64,000 nt of DNA from Pomphorhynchus laevis (GCA_012934845.2 WNNJ02003657.1:62001-126000); one strand, 5' to 3'; positions 22,785-34,700 are shown, numbered from the stretch's first letter. Program-made: numbers and translations. The notes: generated from the sequence alone by a model not told the origin.

Positions 22785-23065
22785 CCTGTGAGAAAGCGAG
22801 CAACGACGGCAAGTAAAATTATTGCCGAATAAAATTAGAATGGTCCTGAAAGCACATGGTTAGTTTAACGAGGCTAGGCCCATGCTACCACATTAGCAAA
22901 TTCTCGGATATGCCTATTTAATATATCACAAGGCAGCCGAAACGACTGATGGTAGTTCACCCTACTGATGAGTGCTGCTTGCTACCATCAGCTTTTCTAG
23001 GAGTGATAAGGTAGTCTGATCTACTTGTAATCGAACTCCGGTTTTTGGCAACATCTACAGTTATA
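22785..23065 (+). repeat. Hammerhead-core repeat, family F2, copy 3
   Basis: All core segments lie on one strand: TATCAC at 22,924-22,929, GGCAGCC at 22,932-22,938, GAAA at 22,939-22,942, CCTA at 22,961-22,964, CTGATGA at 22,965-22,971, GTGCTGCT at 22,972-22,979, TAGG at 22,998-23,001 and GTGATA at 23,003-23,008. The cleavage triplet reads TTC instead of GTC here, so this copy is probably inactive. A ten-pair helix CTGATGGTAG/CTACCATCAG extends stem III. Confidence 0.7.
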
Positions 23066-23084
23066 TATATAGTTTTAAGCGATT

Positions 23085-23151
23085 TTTCGCAAAAACAATA
23101 ACTATATATATAAATATATATATATATATTGAATTCTGGTTTAACACTTTC

Positions 23152-23216
<65 letters not shown>
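23085..23216. repeat. TA microsatellite
   Basis: Two runs of alternating AT, the longer at about 23,158-23,215, are separated by a short unique stretch. Confidence 0.95.
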
Positions 23217-23218
<2 letters not shown>

Positions 23219-23319
23219 TACAACAGCCGATGAGCGGTGGCTCGTTTGGCTGGATCTCAATGTAAAAAAAGTACAATGTCAGTAAAACAAAAAAAAAAAG
23301 AAAAAAAATCCAAATCAGG

Positions 23320-23705
23320 TTCGACTTCCTATGAGAGCGATACACTGTTCAGCGCACGCCGAAATTCTCGGATGTTCCGGCATTCAATTGCAGATGACGG
23401 GAGTCTGTTCCAACTGTTTATTACTCGATCTCTGATATCCTGATAGTGTCGATGGACTTTTCTACGATGTTTGAGCGTTAGTCGATGTCCACGTAATTTC
23501 TCGGAGTTGCGTAGGCAAAACATGAAGTTGATGGGATGAGTGGGCGATAAAATTGACCTCCATACCAGCATAACTTCAGCTTTTACCAAACTTTCACAAA
23601 CCGTTGAAACACCTAGGATTTCTAACTTCTGGTCAAACGGCAGGTCTTTGACAGTGGGAACAAGACGGGTAGCCGACCGGAGAATTGATTCGTAAGCCAC
23701 AATGT
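23320..23705 (-). pseudogene. LINE ORF2 C-terminal fragment (CR1-like)
   Basis: The minus-strand frame 23,700-23,329 reads ILRSATRLVPTVKDLPFDQK, later HRLTLKHRRKVHRHYQDIR, VINSWNRLP and EFRRALN. This is the standard C-terminal layout of CR1-like ORF2 proteins. Other LINE parts are absent. Confidence 0.75.
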
Positions 23706-23734
23706 TCTTGCACAGATGTGGATACGCTGCGGGA

Positions 23735-23805
23735 GATGCGTATCCAGGATTGTCCAGGATTTCCGGGACATTATCCAGGATTATCCAGGATTGTCCAGGA
23801 TATGC
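23735..23805. repeat. Short tandem repeat with core ATCCAGGATT
   Basis: About six imperfect units of TATCCAGGAT/TGTCCAGGAT lie directly in front of the first 380-bp hammerhead unit. Confidence 0.8.
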
Positions 23806-23807
23806 GG

Positions 23808-24551
23808 TCTAGGATTTCTTACGAAATACGGCATTTATACTAAATGGTGTTGCTTGATAGACTGGACTTCGATTCACGATTTTCAATCACCATGTCACTT
23901 CTAGACGACCACTTCAGTATCGAAATGATGAGTACCCGACAACACTCATCAGTAGAATGAGATACACACTGGTCGTTTCGGTTGCCTGTGTGGCATTGTG
24001 AATGAAGGCGTTTCCGACACTTTGCTTAATTGACTGAGGCTTACGCTCTTTACCAGATCAAATTGCTGTGCGGACCATCCTTAAACACTAGGCAGAGGTT
24101 GTTGCTGAATTGTCGTTGCACTCGTTGGATCCTTAATGGATACGGCATGTATAATAGTAGTGCACAGATGTGCTGAGTAAACAACGGTCCAGGATTTCTT
24201 ACGAAATACGGCATTTATACTAAATGGTGTTGCTTGATAGACTGGACTTCGATTCACGACTTTCAATCACCATGTCACTTCTAGACGACCACTTCAGCAT
24301 CGAAATGATGAGTACCCGGCAACACTCATCAGTAGAATGAGGTTCACACTGGTCGTTTCGGTTGGCTGTGTGACATTGTGAATAAAGGCGTTTCCGACAC
24401 TTTGCTTAATTGACTGAGGCTTACGCTCTTTACCAGATCGAATTGCTGTGCGGACCATCCATAAACACTAGGCAGAGGTTGTTGCTGAATTGTCGCTGCA
24501 CTCGTTGGATCCTAATTGGATACGGCATGTATAATAGTAGTGCACATATGT
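23808..24551 (-). repeat. Two tandem 380-bp hammerhead-core units (F1, minus)
   Basis: AGGATTTCTTACG recurs at 23,811 and 24,191, a period of 380. On the minus strand the first unit has I-strand TAGAA (plus 23,899-23,903), GTC (plus 23,904-23,906), CTGATGA (plus 23,946-23,952) and GAAA (plus 23,976-23,979) flanked by GGTTGCC at plus 23,980-23,986. Unit 2 repeats all of these. Together with the next feature this forms a head-to-head inverted arrangement with a junction at the near-palindrome around 24,540-24,553. Confidence 0.8.
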
Positions 24552-25183
24552 GCTGTCGGAAACGCCTTTATTCACAATGTCACACAAGCAACCGAAACGA
24601 CCGGTGTGTACCTCATTCTACTGATGAGTGTTGCCGGGTACACATCATTTCGATGCTGAAGTGGTCGTCTAGAAGTGACATGGTGGCTGAAAGTCGTGAA
24701 TCGAAGTCCAGTCTATCAAGCAACACCATTTAGTATAAATGCCGTATTTCGTAAGAAATCCTAGACCGTTGTTTACTCAGCACATCTGTGCACTACTATT
24801 ATACATGCCGTATCCATTAAATATCCAACGAGTGCAACGACAATTCAGCAACAACCTCTGCCTAGTGTTTATGGATGGTCCGCACAGCAATTCGATCTGG
24901 TAAAGAGCGTAAGCCTCAGTCAATTAAGCAAAGTGTCGGAAACGCCTTTATTCACAATGTCACACAGGCAACCGAAACGACCAGTGTGTACCTCATTCTA
25001 CTGATGAGTGTTGCCGGGTACTCATCATTTCGATGCTGAAGTGGTCGTCTAGAAGTGACATGGTGATTGAAAGTCGTGAATCGAAGTCCAGTCTATCAAG
25101 CAACACCATTTAGTATAAATGCCGTATTTCGTAAGAAATCCTGGACCGTTGTTTACTCAGCACATCTGTGCACTTCTATTATA
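24552..25183 (+). repeat. Two tandem 380-bp hammerhead-core units (F1, plus)
   Basis: TGTCGGAAACGCC recurs at 24,554 and 24,934, a period of 380. In the second unit TGTCAC is at 24,958-24,963, GGCAACC at 24,967-24,973, GAAA at 24,974-24,977, CGACC at 24,978-24,982, TTCTA at 24,996-25,000, CTGATGA at 25,001-25,007, GTGTTGCC at 25,008-25,015, GGTCG-T-C at 25,043-25,049, TAGAA at 25,050-25,054 and GTGACA at 25,055-25,060. Each pair is complementary. The right end is cut at about 25,183 by an A2 LINE fragment. Confidence 0.8.
24958..25060 (+). ncRNA. Candidate hammerhead ribozyme core, permuted order
   Basis: The three invariant hammerhead segments are present with their stems. GAAA is preceded by stem II and followed by stem III. 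CTGATGA is preceded by stem I and followed by stem II. GTC is preceded by stem III and followed by stem I. Stem I is TTCTA/TAGAA, stem II is GTGTTGCC/GGCAACC with one bulged U, and stem III is ACGACC/GGTCGT. An outer helix TGTCAC/GTGACA encloses them. The linear order is GAAA, CTGATGA, GTC rather than a cyclic permutation of CTGATGA, GAAA, GTC. The canonical junction would therefore need either a threaded pseudoknot or pairing between neighbouring units or two RNAs. Activity is inferred, not shown. Confidence 0.55.
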
Positions 25184-26165
25184 TATATTAGCATATGGAT
25201 TTACATATGAGTGTAAGCAGGGGATCGGCAGATGAGGTTTTGTTGGACAACAACATGAGGACAGATGATGCTTCGGTGGTAAAACGGGGTGAAGATGAAA
25301 GAGTTCCAGGAGGATGAGGCGGGGATGAGTGGGATAAGATTGAGACGAGAGTGAGAGGGCAACGTTGATACTTTGGTCTAATAAATGACGAAAAATTATT
25401 GGTATTGATGTTGCAAGACGAAGTGTAGCGAGAAAGGATCGAGTTAAAAGTATGATAGAGTGATTTGGATTAGAATAAAGTGATGATTTTATGTTGCCAT
25501 AAAGAGTTGCATTTGGTACGTTGTATGTTGAGATGATACAGGCGAAGAGCAATATAGGAATCACGGAGATACGGAGTTAGCGAGCGGATATCACATCTGT
25601 GAGAGCGATGATGGACTCTAAAAGCATGACGGAGTTGACGCGTTGAGAGTATTAATTGGATGTCAAACCGCGGGTCACCGTGCAAGCGTCGGTGAGGATG
25701 ATGCTTTAAGGGCTAGAGTAGATCGAGAGAGGATGTGAGTTTAGAGTCTAAAAGAAAGGCAATGTCGTGAGGAGTGAAAGTTATTATTGTGGGAGAAGAT
25801 ATAGACGATATGATGAAGGCGGAGAGGAGAATGTGGAGGTTAAGATTTCTCTATGGGTGACATAGGATGATGTGTGTGAATGTTAGTGTTGTAGGAAGTG
25901 AGATCAATGGTGGCGAGAAAGTGATCGAATAGACCGGTATCGGAGTCGAATCGTAAAGTGTAGGCTGCAAACCGATTGGAGACAGCTATGATGTCGTATG
26001 TCTTGTCAAGGATATGTGTGGGAGGGGGCAGTGAATATGAGTTTGTAATGGTAGTTGGATAGAATGTGTATGAACCGGATGGAATCGTTGGAAGAGTGGC
26101 AGTTTAGGCAGATGTTGAAGTCACCAAAAACGAGTGAAAGGATGTAGGACAAAGAACAATGGGAA
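25184..26165 (-). pseudogene. A2 LINE fragment, RT N-part to endonuclease (copy 3)
   Basis: Minus-strand pieces match 6,005-6,900 of the A2 copy: LLELFHLHPV, CCPTKPHLPIPCL, then RQLRHAFRVHHRSHRCDIRS, and near 26,110 VFGDFNICLN. There are many frame changes. It ends where a second A2 copy begins at 26,166-26,185, at a point that does not match A2 order, so two copies are fused. Confidence 0.8.
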
Positions 26166-28160
26166 AGAGGGTCAGCGAGTTTGCATGACGGAGTCGACGC
26201 TTTGAAAGTAGGCATTGGATGTCAAACAACGGAGCAAGGTGCAAGCGACGGTGTGGGTGAGACTTGAAGGGCAAGAGAATATTGAGAGTGGATGTGAGTT
26301 CAGAGTCGAAAAGAAAGGCGAGATCGTGAGGAGATGAATATGTTATTGTGGGTAATGATAAAGACGATTTGATTAAGGCAGAGCGGAGAAGGGAGAGGTC
26401 AAGATTTCTCCAAGGGCGACGTAGGATTGTAGGTGTGTGAAGAGGGGTGTGGTTGTGAGTGAGTTTAAGGGTGACGAGAAAGTGTTTGGATAAACCAGTA
26501 TTGAAGATGGGTAGTGAGGTGTAGGCAGCAAAATAATCGAGGTACATAGATGATGTCGAGTGCCCTCCTAAGGATGTGTGTGGGGGCAGTACAGATTGGT
26601 TTGTAGTTATAGTCGGATAGAATGTCGATGAACTGGATGGACTCGGTAGAAGAGGAGCGGTCGAGGTGGATGTTGAAGTCGCCAAGAACGATTGAAGGGA
26701 TGGAAGACAAAGAACAGTAGAACAGAAGGTCAGCGAGTTCGGTAAAAATTTAGGAGGTAGGAGCAGATGAACCAGGACGGTATTCAATGGCGACATACAG
26801 ATTTGTCGGGTTAGAAGAACGACTAGTATCCAGTTCAAAAGAGCAAGAACTGAAAGGGGAAGTGATTTCGCGAATAGACGCGGAGTGACGGGCGAATGCG
26901 ATGATGCCGCCAAGATTAGAGAATTTAGAAGGGGATGAGCTGAGGGATTGGGCAGGTTTGACTAGTGAGCAACCGGCGGAGAGCAGATGACGAATAGAGA
27001 GGTTGTCGGAATCTGATTGCCTGGATTCGGTGAGACTGAAGAGATCGATGGATTGCTTTTTGAATAGGTTGAGGATAAGATCGAATATTTTGAGAATAGA
27101 TCTAGTGTTGAGGATGTCGAGGCGGAAACTGTGTGTTGTGCTGATAGTGGCTAGCGGAGTTGACACATAGGGGAGATGGAGTGCCGTCGAATTTTGGGGC
27201 GGTTGTGGACAACTTTAAAATTTCCGTCGATGTTTTGAATGGAGAGAGATGTTTCGCCGTTCTGCTCGCGACGGCATTTTTCGATGCGAGCAGATGATAG
27301 TTGAGTGCTTTCGGAAGGGGTGCGATCGGGTAAAATGCGAGTGGCTGAAGAGGACATTAGTTTTAATCGCTGAGAGATGACAGATGACGCGTGAAAGCGA
27401 TGCTTGAATTTAATTTTAAGGGGAGGAGGCTGAAAAGGATTTGATTGAGAAGATTTGGTTGGCGGATGAATGCAACAGGAGAGATGCCGTTGAAAACGGT
27501 TGGTTTATTTGTACGAACATGAGACGAGAGTATGGATCTTAAGCCGAAACCGTGATCAAGACTTGCTTGTGGAGATGTAGAGGTGGAAGGAGTGATATTA
27601 GTGACGATGACGCAACGATCAGTTGCGTAAGAAGTAAAGCGCTTCCGTGAAGGAGGACGAGTGACGTGAGTGGGTGAGATCACGATATGAGAGCTGTCAG
27701 TTGAGTATACGTATGAAGCAGGTTTGGCAGCGGGAGGCATAGAGGATAAAGATAATAAAGAAGGTGGCAAGCGATGTGAGGAAAGGTTATGAGTGGAATA
27801 ATCGTGGAGGTTGGTGGATGTGATTTGGATTGATTGATGTAAGTTATTGAGAAACGGGACTGGGTGCGGGAGTATATATGTAATGTGAGGGGAAGTATAA
27901 ATGGTGCTGGATCAGTGGTTGGAGAATAGACATTGGAACGACGGGGATAGTTTAAGTGGACGTGTTGGAGGTTGATATGTGCTTATGGGATAAGTTGCGG
28001 ATTAGTTTGTTTGCACAAAATCCACATATGAAGTATTCTTTAGACCTACTGTTATCGCAGTCGATTGTTCTTCAGACGCTGCTGTCGAATGTCGAGCACT
28101 GTACTTGCAGTTGAGCATATTTTGTGTCGGTCGTGGTTGTTTTCTTACGTCCTACCATTA
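26166..28160 (-). pseudogene. A2 LINE 5' half, endonuclease and ORF1 (copy 4)
   Basis: The endonuclease pieces are FRLDILNTRSILK, SLTESRQSDSDN, then SIVLGDFNIHLDRSSSTESI. Upstream is ORF1, with DRCVIVTNITPSTSTSP and DRTPSESTQLSSARIEKCRR, and a start near 28,158 followed by an EYFICGFC zinc-like motif. It lacks RT and 3' end and has several frame changes. Confidence 0.8.
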
Positions 28161-28193
28161 ACGTCCTTGTGTGTTGAAGCTGGTAAATTTGCT

Positions 28194-28320
28194 ACTGCAA
28201 CTGATCGGTGATAGCAGCGAGCCGATCTGCAACTTATTGAATTGATCCGCAACTGATTGAATTGATCTGCAACTGATTATATTGATCTGCAACTGATTGA
28301 ATTGATCTGCAATGTATTTT
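28194..28320. repeat. 20-bp minisatellite
   Basis: About five units of GATCTGCAACTGATTGAATT follow each other with one or two changes each, directly upstream of the A2 5' end. Confidence 0.85.
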
Positions 28321-28567
28321 ATCTCTTTAATTTTTTTGACCTTTATCAAAACTCTTCTTCCTTTTCAAAAATATATCTAGCTAAATCGTATCTTTTATTG
28401 GTTGATTTATGTTATAAAAGTAAGTTTAGCTATAAATATAGCACTTGTTATTTAATTATAATATCGACAATTTGAATATTAAGTTTTATGAATGTTAGAT
28501 GTAAATCAAAATAAAATATTAATCAAATGAAAATGCTTATTCTTATTTGTCCTTTGCTTATTTTCAG

Positions 28568-28711
28568 ATTAAAATTTCGAAAAGAAATGCCTGCTACCCG
28601 CTATAAGAAAACCCAACGAATAGTAAATCTAGATCAGCAAAAGAGGGCAAAAGGTTTGAAAAAGAAGCTAAAGCGACAAGCGGATCCAATATTAACTGAT
28701 AAGAGAAAACA
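28568..28711 (+). CDS. NOP2: NOP2 candidate first coding exon
   Basis: A TTATTTTCAG acceptor precedes it. The ATG at 28,587 opens [18 protein letters not shown], a lysine/arginine-rich stretch fitting a nucleolar N-terminus. The donor is GTGTAT, chosen because it alone keeps frame into the next exon; a better GTATGT donor two bases on leads to a stop. Assignment to NOP2 rests on position and frame, not on homology. Confidence 0.5.
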
Positions 28712-31700
28712 GTGTATGTGCTAATTGTTTTGATTTAGTTTGAATAGCATCGCCAATTCGATGATTTTCGAGAAGTGGGTTTCGCAATTTCTAAACTAAA
28801 AAAAGTTAATATCGGATTGGTTATTCTTGACAAGTTATAAATTATTATTATTTTCCAAGTTGTGAATAAATTTTATCAACTAACATACAAACGTTCAACT
28901 TTTTAAAACAACAATTAAAATAAATAAAAATAAATAAAAAAATCAAAAATATTAAAACTTATCAATTCTAACGTCAATGTCTATACATTTTATTCATATC
29001 TCGCTTTTTCCACGATAAGAATTGTTTATCAATAAAAACCAAGACGATTAAATTTACTCTGGACTTACATCGATTTTGTTGATGTAACAAAATTTATTAT
29101 CATTTTACAATCAATTCTCCTTAGTAACCGGTTTTTTAAATTACAATCAATAATTTACAGAATACTGATATTTACTGATTTTACAGAATAAGTAAATAAT
29201 TAAATTAAATTAATTAAATAAATTAATTTATTTAATTAATTAAATAATTAAAATTAATTAATTCATTAAATTAATTAATTAAAATTTAATTAATTTTATT
29301 AAATAAATGATATAACTGATATTGAATAACTGATATTTACTGATTTAATGAATAACTGATATTTACTGATTTTACAGATTAAGTTGTAATTTTAGTTTTA
29401 ATATTTTTGTTACAAAACAGGTTTTAGTTTAAATTGATAACTTTTATTTATTGTGGCAAATGCGCACTTTTAAGGTTACGTAAAATAAAATGTAAAAATA
29501 AATATGAAAACAAAGATGAATTTGTTGATGAAATTGAAATACATTAACGGAATGTGGTGAGACGTTGAGAGGGGAGAAAACAGTGTTGTGCGGTTTGTTG
29601 AAAAGGTATGATAGAAATGCTAGTTGGAGACGATGTTGATAGAATACATTTCTTGATTTTTTGTGGATGAGGAGCCATAGGGCAAGAATGTATACGTTGT
29701 TTGAAGAGTTAGAGCGATGAGGAAAAACGGGCGTTAGCTGGCAAAGAATTCCATACAAGCTGAGCTGCGACCATAAAAGAGCGTATGCCATAATTGGTTG
29801 AGTGTGGAGGGACGTGGAGAAGTAGAGAAATACTTGATCGCAAAGCCAAGAGGGTAAAACGCGAATCTTCAAGATAACCAAGGTGTAAGTAAGACGGTGA
29901 TTGACAACATAGAAGACAAAAGGTAACAATACGCAAACGTTATTCGACACGGTGTTTACTAGTGAACCGAGATGTGACGGAAAGTTTATGGGAGATATGG
30001 TCGAAGCGGTAAAGACGCAAGAGGACATGATCAGCAGTGTTTATGATATGTTGGAGCGGTAAAAGCGCAGAATTGGAAGAGATGGCAGATAAGCTAAGGC
30101 AATAATCAATTCCGAGAAATAGGAGAGATGATATAAGAATGAGACAAAAGCGGAAGTCAGCAGCCTACGAATGCGACAGAGGTCACGAAGAAATAAGAAA
30201 GAAGCGCGAACTGTTTGGTGAACAAAAGGTTTGAGGGAAAGGAAATTGTCGAAAGGAAAACCTAAGAAAATCATATTGTCAACGATCGAATTAATAGATA
30301 AATTAGGTGGAGTTACGAAGATTAACGGTGGACCATTATGGACTAAAATATGATGGGAGATATTTTCGAAGCTGTGGAGAATCAAGAGGGCATGATCAGC
30401 AGAATTTATGATACGTTTGAGAGATAAGCGAGTATAATTGAAAGGGTTGGTGCTGTGTTTTAGCCTTAAGTCGTATGCAGGTCAGCCATTGGATACCCCA
30501 TGTCTGTATAGTCTAACTCAGAAATCAATTTTAGATTTTCGATTTTTGATCTTTACTAGAAATTGAAGCAAAATATTTTAGAACAAATTCGTCATATGGG
30601 CTTGGAATGTGAAATACTTCATATGTTATTTTTAAATAGTCTTATGCAATAAATTTGAATTTTATATTTATATCATTGCAAGGTAATCATTAAAAACAAT
30701 TCTGATACAATTGGTCTTAAATTTTTCAAATAATAAAGAAGTTTTGTTAAGCTAATGGTCACGCAAAGAATAAAACATTTTCGAAACACGAAGTCAAAAA
30801 ATTCTCACACCATAATTATAACACATCGTCAAATAAAGATGATATCAATTGGTAATTCTAAATTCGCTTTTGTATGTAATTTGTATATTTCCTTCTTACA
30901 GCACAATAGCATTCAATGAAAATTCAAATTCACGAGGTAAATATCACTTTGTAATAAAATTAAAGATGTTTGTTTATTTAGATTCAATTGGTATAGATCC
31001 ATCCTCTATTAAACCTGATCTTGCATCATCAACAAAGTAATATTTCATATCTATCGTTTATGTATCTTTTGTTTTGTTTTTGTAGAAGCAGCGAAATTAT
31101 AGGACAGTCAGCTAAAGGTATTATAAAACTTAACCTGTTTTTTCCTGATTCAAATGGACACATTTTATAATCACATTTTGGAGAATAAAAAGAACTTAAT
31201 GAATAATTAATGAATAATAATATGTTTTCTTAATAAATAGAACTTAATGAAGTTCTATTCTGATTATAAAAATAATCAGAATTTGAACTGTATATATTAT
31301 AGTTTGGATTATCTTCTGAATTTCAGACTGCCAATAAAAAATATTATTTAAAAAATATTTAAAAAAGATTGCAAAAAGATTATTTATATTATTATATAAA
31401 TAAAATATGAATAAATCTTATATAATTTTATTATAATTATGTATTTTGATTTTTGATTTATATATAATATAAAGTACGTATATTCAGTTAACTGATCTGA
31501 TTAATAACGATTATAATTCTGTTTGTAGTTAAAAAACAATATTTATTTTTGGTATCAGAAAATTACAATTTACGAGTTACCCGCAAATATGCTTTTATAT
31601 TGTTATTATTCTTTTTGTAATAGCCAATAATTTTTTTATAACAATAACGTTCATATCGTCTCATTTGAACGTGCGCATTTAGCTGCTACCCGAATGCTGA

Positions 31701-34700
31701 GAGTAGCAGCTTGCATGATCATGAGTACATTTATAATAAAATTGTAATTATGCAATAACTATATTTTTATTTTGTTGATAAATTGTGGATGTTTAAATGA
31801 TTGATGTTTAAATTAGGGATCTTTTCGGTTACATGCGTTGTATCAAAATTTAAACACAAATTTCGTAAAATAGGTACAGAGGAATGTTAGAACTTTATTA
31901 AAAAGAAAATTGGTATTCAATTTTCTTTCAAATATAAGAAATGCCAAGAGTATTTGGGAGTATTCTTACGCAAATTGTAGGAATCGGGAAGACTCAAACA
32001 GCATAAACTGACTTTATGTTGTTTTGACTTTTGATTCTCATCAGTAGGGGGCTGCTGCACAACTGGATTAAATTGCAGCACCCCTAGACAGCTCAATAAG
32101 ACCTAGTACACAACAATGTACTAGGAATTAACACTGGTGGGAGTATTCATCACGAATAATTTACTCATCTGGTCCTAACTAGTAGGATTTAAAAGCAATC
32201 TTAAAGAGCGTTCTTAAGCCAAGCTCTTTCATTGTTGGTGGTTATGATATAAACAAATGGATTACTTTTCCCGCCAATTTATATTCTGATTAAAGGAATC
32301 CGGAAGACTCAAACAGCATAAACTGACTCTATGCTGTTTCTACTTTTGAGTCTAATCAGTAGGGGACAAATCGGTGGTTAACAAATTCATCACGAAAGGT
32401 TAATAATTTAACATTGACGTTAATACTAGTCTGTCTAATCTTATATTAAAGTACGAAATATGTGATCAGGCAGATGATATTGCTAGGATAATCCTGTTGC
32501 ATTCGTATAATAAATTGGGAGAAATTGCATTCCTCTTTTATAATAAATTGGGAGAAATCGTTTGTCAGTCTATTTGTTAGACTGACAAACAGTAGGATTT
32601 AAAAGTACTTTTATCGAGTCATACACCAAGCTCTGTCATTGCTAGTAGCGATGAAACAAATGACCTACTTTTCCTGCCAATTTCTATTCTGATTAAAGGA
32701 ATCGGGAAGACTCAAACAGCATGAATTAACTATATGCTGTTTCGACTTTTTAGTCTCATCAGTAGGGGGCAGCAGCCGCCTACTGATGATGCATTAATTG
32801 TAAAATATATTATTGCTTTAAAAACTTGGAAAACTGAATCTATACTTTTCAATTGAGTCGGCACAGTCGAATTCTGAAGCTTATCGAATATCGGATATAC
32901 ATTTATCAGCTAGGTTAATATTAGCTAAGTTATCAGGAAGTTAATCAATGCGCTTCAATATCTCACGCCATATCGAACTGTTTCTTTTGTGGTCGTGAGA
33001 GACATCCTCAAAGTGCTGCGTATTTACGCGTGGTCAAAGATGCACTAACATTTTTCATTTTGCGGTTGTTCACCGGTCAGCTTTCGTTGTCTCTTCTTGC
33101 TCTGTTTAAATGTATTATGAAACTTCTGATCAATTTCTATTTTATCAATTTAATCTTATTATCAATTTCTATTGCTACTCTTTTCTTATGACACCACTGC
33201 CATTTGTTCCATTGTGATATAATTCGCTTCACCTCAATTATTTTTTTAATTATTTTGCTTAGAGTTGTTTATATGGTTTTCATACAAAATCATTTTCACC
33301 TGTCGAATGCAATCCTTAAACATTAATCTGCATTTTCAAATATCAGTCAATAACTGATATCAATCAATCACTGATATAATAACTGATATAATCATATTTA
33401 ATATCACATATAATGACCGATATCCCATATATCAGTCAATCACTGATTTCTCTAGTAACATAGTTTACTATAGAAAATAGATGAAAGTAGGAGCACGGGA
33501 TTATAATCTTTTATTGATTGACATTACTGAATCTTGGTTGAATACTGACGTATCTGACATGGAGATAAGGATCTTCAGCTACTTTTGTCTAAAAGTAGCT
33601 GGTGATGAACTAAATGCAATTGGTTCAGTGTTTTTCATCTTAAGGATGCATATATTCAAATTCCCTTACTTGAATGTGAAAGGAAATATACTGTGTTCGA
33701 AGCTGCAGGTTGACTTTACCAATGTCGTTGTATTCCCTTTGGATTAAAAAATGGTGTCGCTATTTTTCAACTTGCAATCGATAGTATCATCTGAACTGTA
33801 TATGCTTACTTTGACTACGTTTTACTGATTGGACAAATTAGCCAATGATGCTAACCTTAAAGCCTTTTTCGTCAGTTGTAAACAAGTATAACCTCGAAAT
33901 AAACAACCATAAATCAGTCATTCCCTTATAAATCGTAGTATTTTGTGCTTTTTCAACCCTTTTTGGAAAATATTTTATTTCTTATTATATTCAAGGAGTT
34001 AGACTCAGAAATAGGGTTGTTCCTCAGCCCGGGGAAGTGCGAAGTTGTCACCTAAAATGAAGGCACTTACCGATTAATCGCTAATCACTACGCGGATGCA
34101 AGAGATTTGCCCCGGCTGATACAACGTTGCTTAAGGCGCCACTGGGGGTGATGCCGGTATCGACAACTCACTCAGTGACGCAGTTTTCGAAATTAACTGT
34201 GTGGGGAACCGCTTGACGAGGCTCAGCGCAAACTGTGCTTTCATTCCATTGCGAAACTGTATGAGTCTGACAAGGATCAGCTTTTTGTTGAGGTGCGCAA
34301 CACTTGCTTTCAAAGCGGTTGGTTGCAATAATTCAACGTTCAAGTGCGGAGGCAGCTGTCAACAATTTGGATCAGAGGTAGAATTTCCCCCCCTAGGCGA
34401 TCAGAGGTAAAATTTTCCCCCCTAGATCACTACGAACAGCTACTTTTTTTTCCTCCTAAACTATAAATAAAAAAAATTCAGATTTACCCCATGGATAACC
34501 TAGATCACTACGAACAGCTAATAATTAGCTCAACACAGCAAGATTTTATAGACCACTTGTTTGATTCAAGGTATTTAGTTCGGTCTATGAAATGCATTAT
34601 CTGTGATACTTATATGAAGCTTAGTCTTTATAAACGTTCTATTGATGGAGGAGGTGTTATAAGAATGGCTGCACAAACTTAAAAAAATACATTTCAATAC

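Noticed and set aside
23061-23345. Frames made of repeated Tyr-Ile
   Set aside because: Translation of the TA microsatellite.
31660-31735. Nine-pair hairpin AGCTGCTAC/GTAGCAGCT considered as a small ribozyme
   Set aside because: No twister, hammerhead or pistol consensus residues in the loop; only a hairpin.
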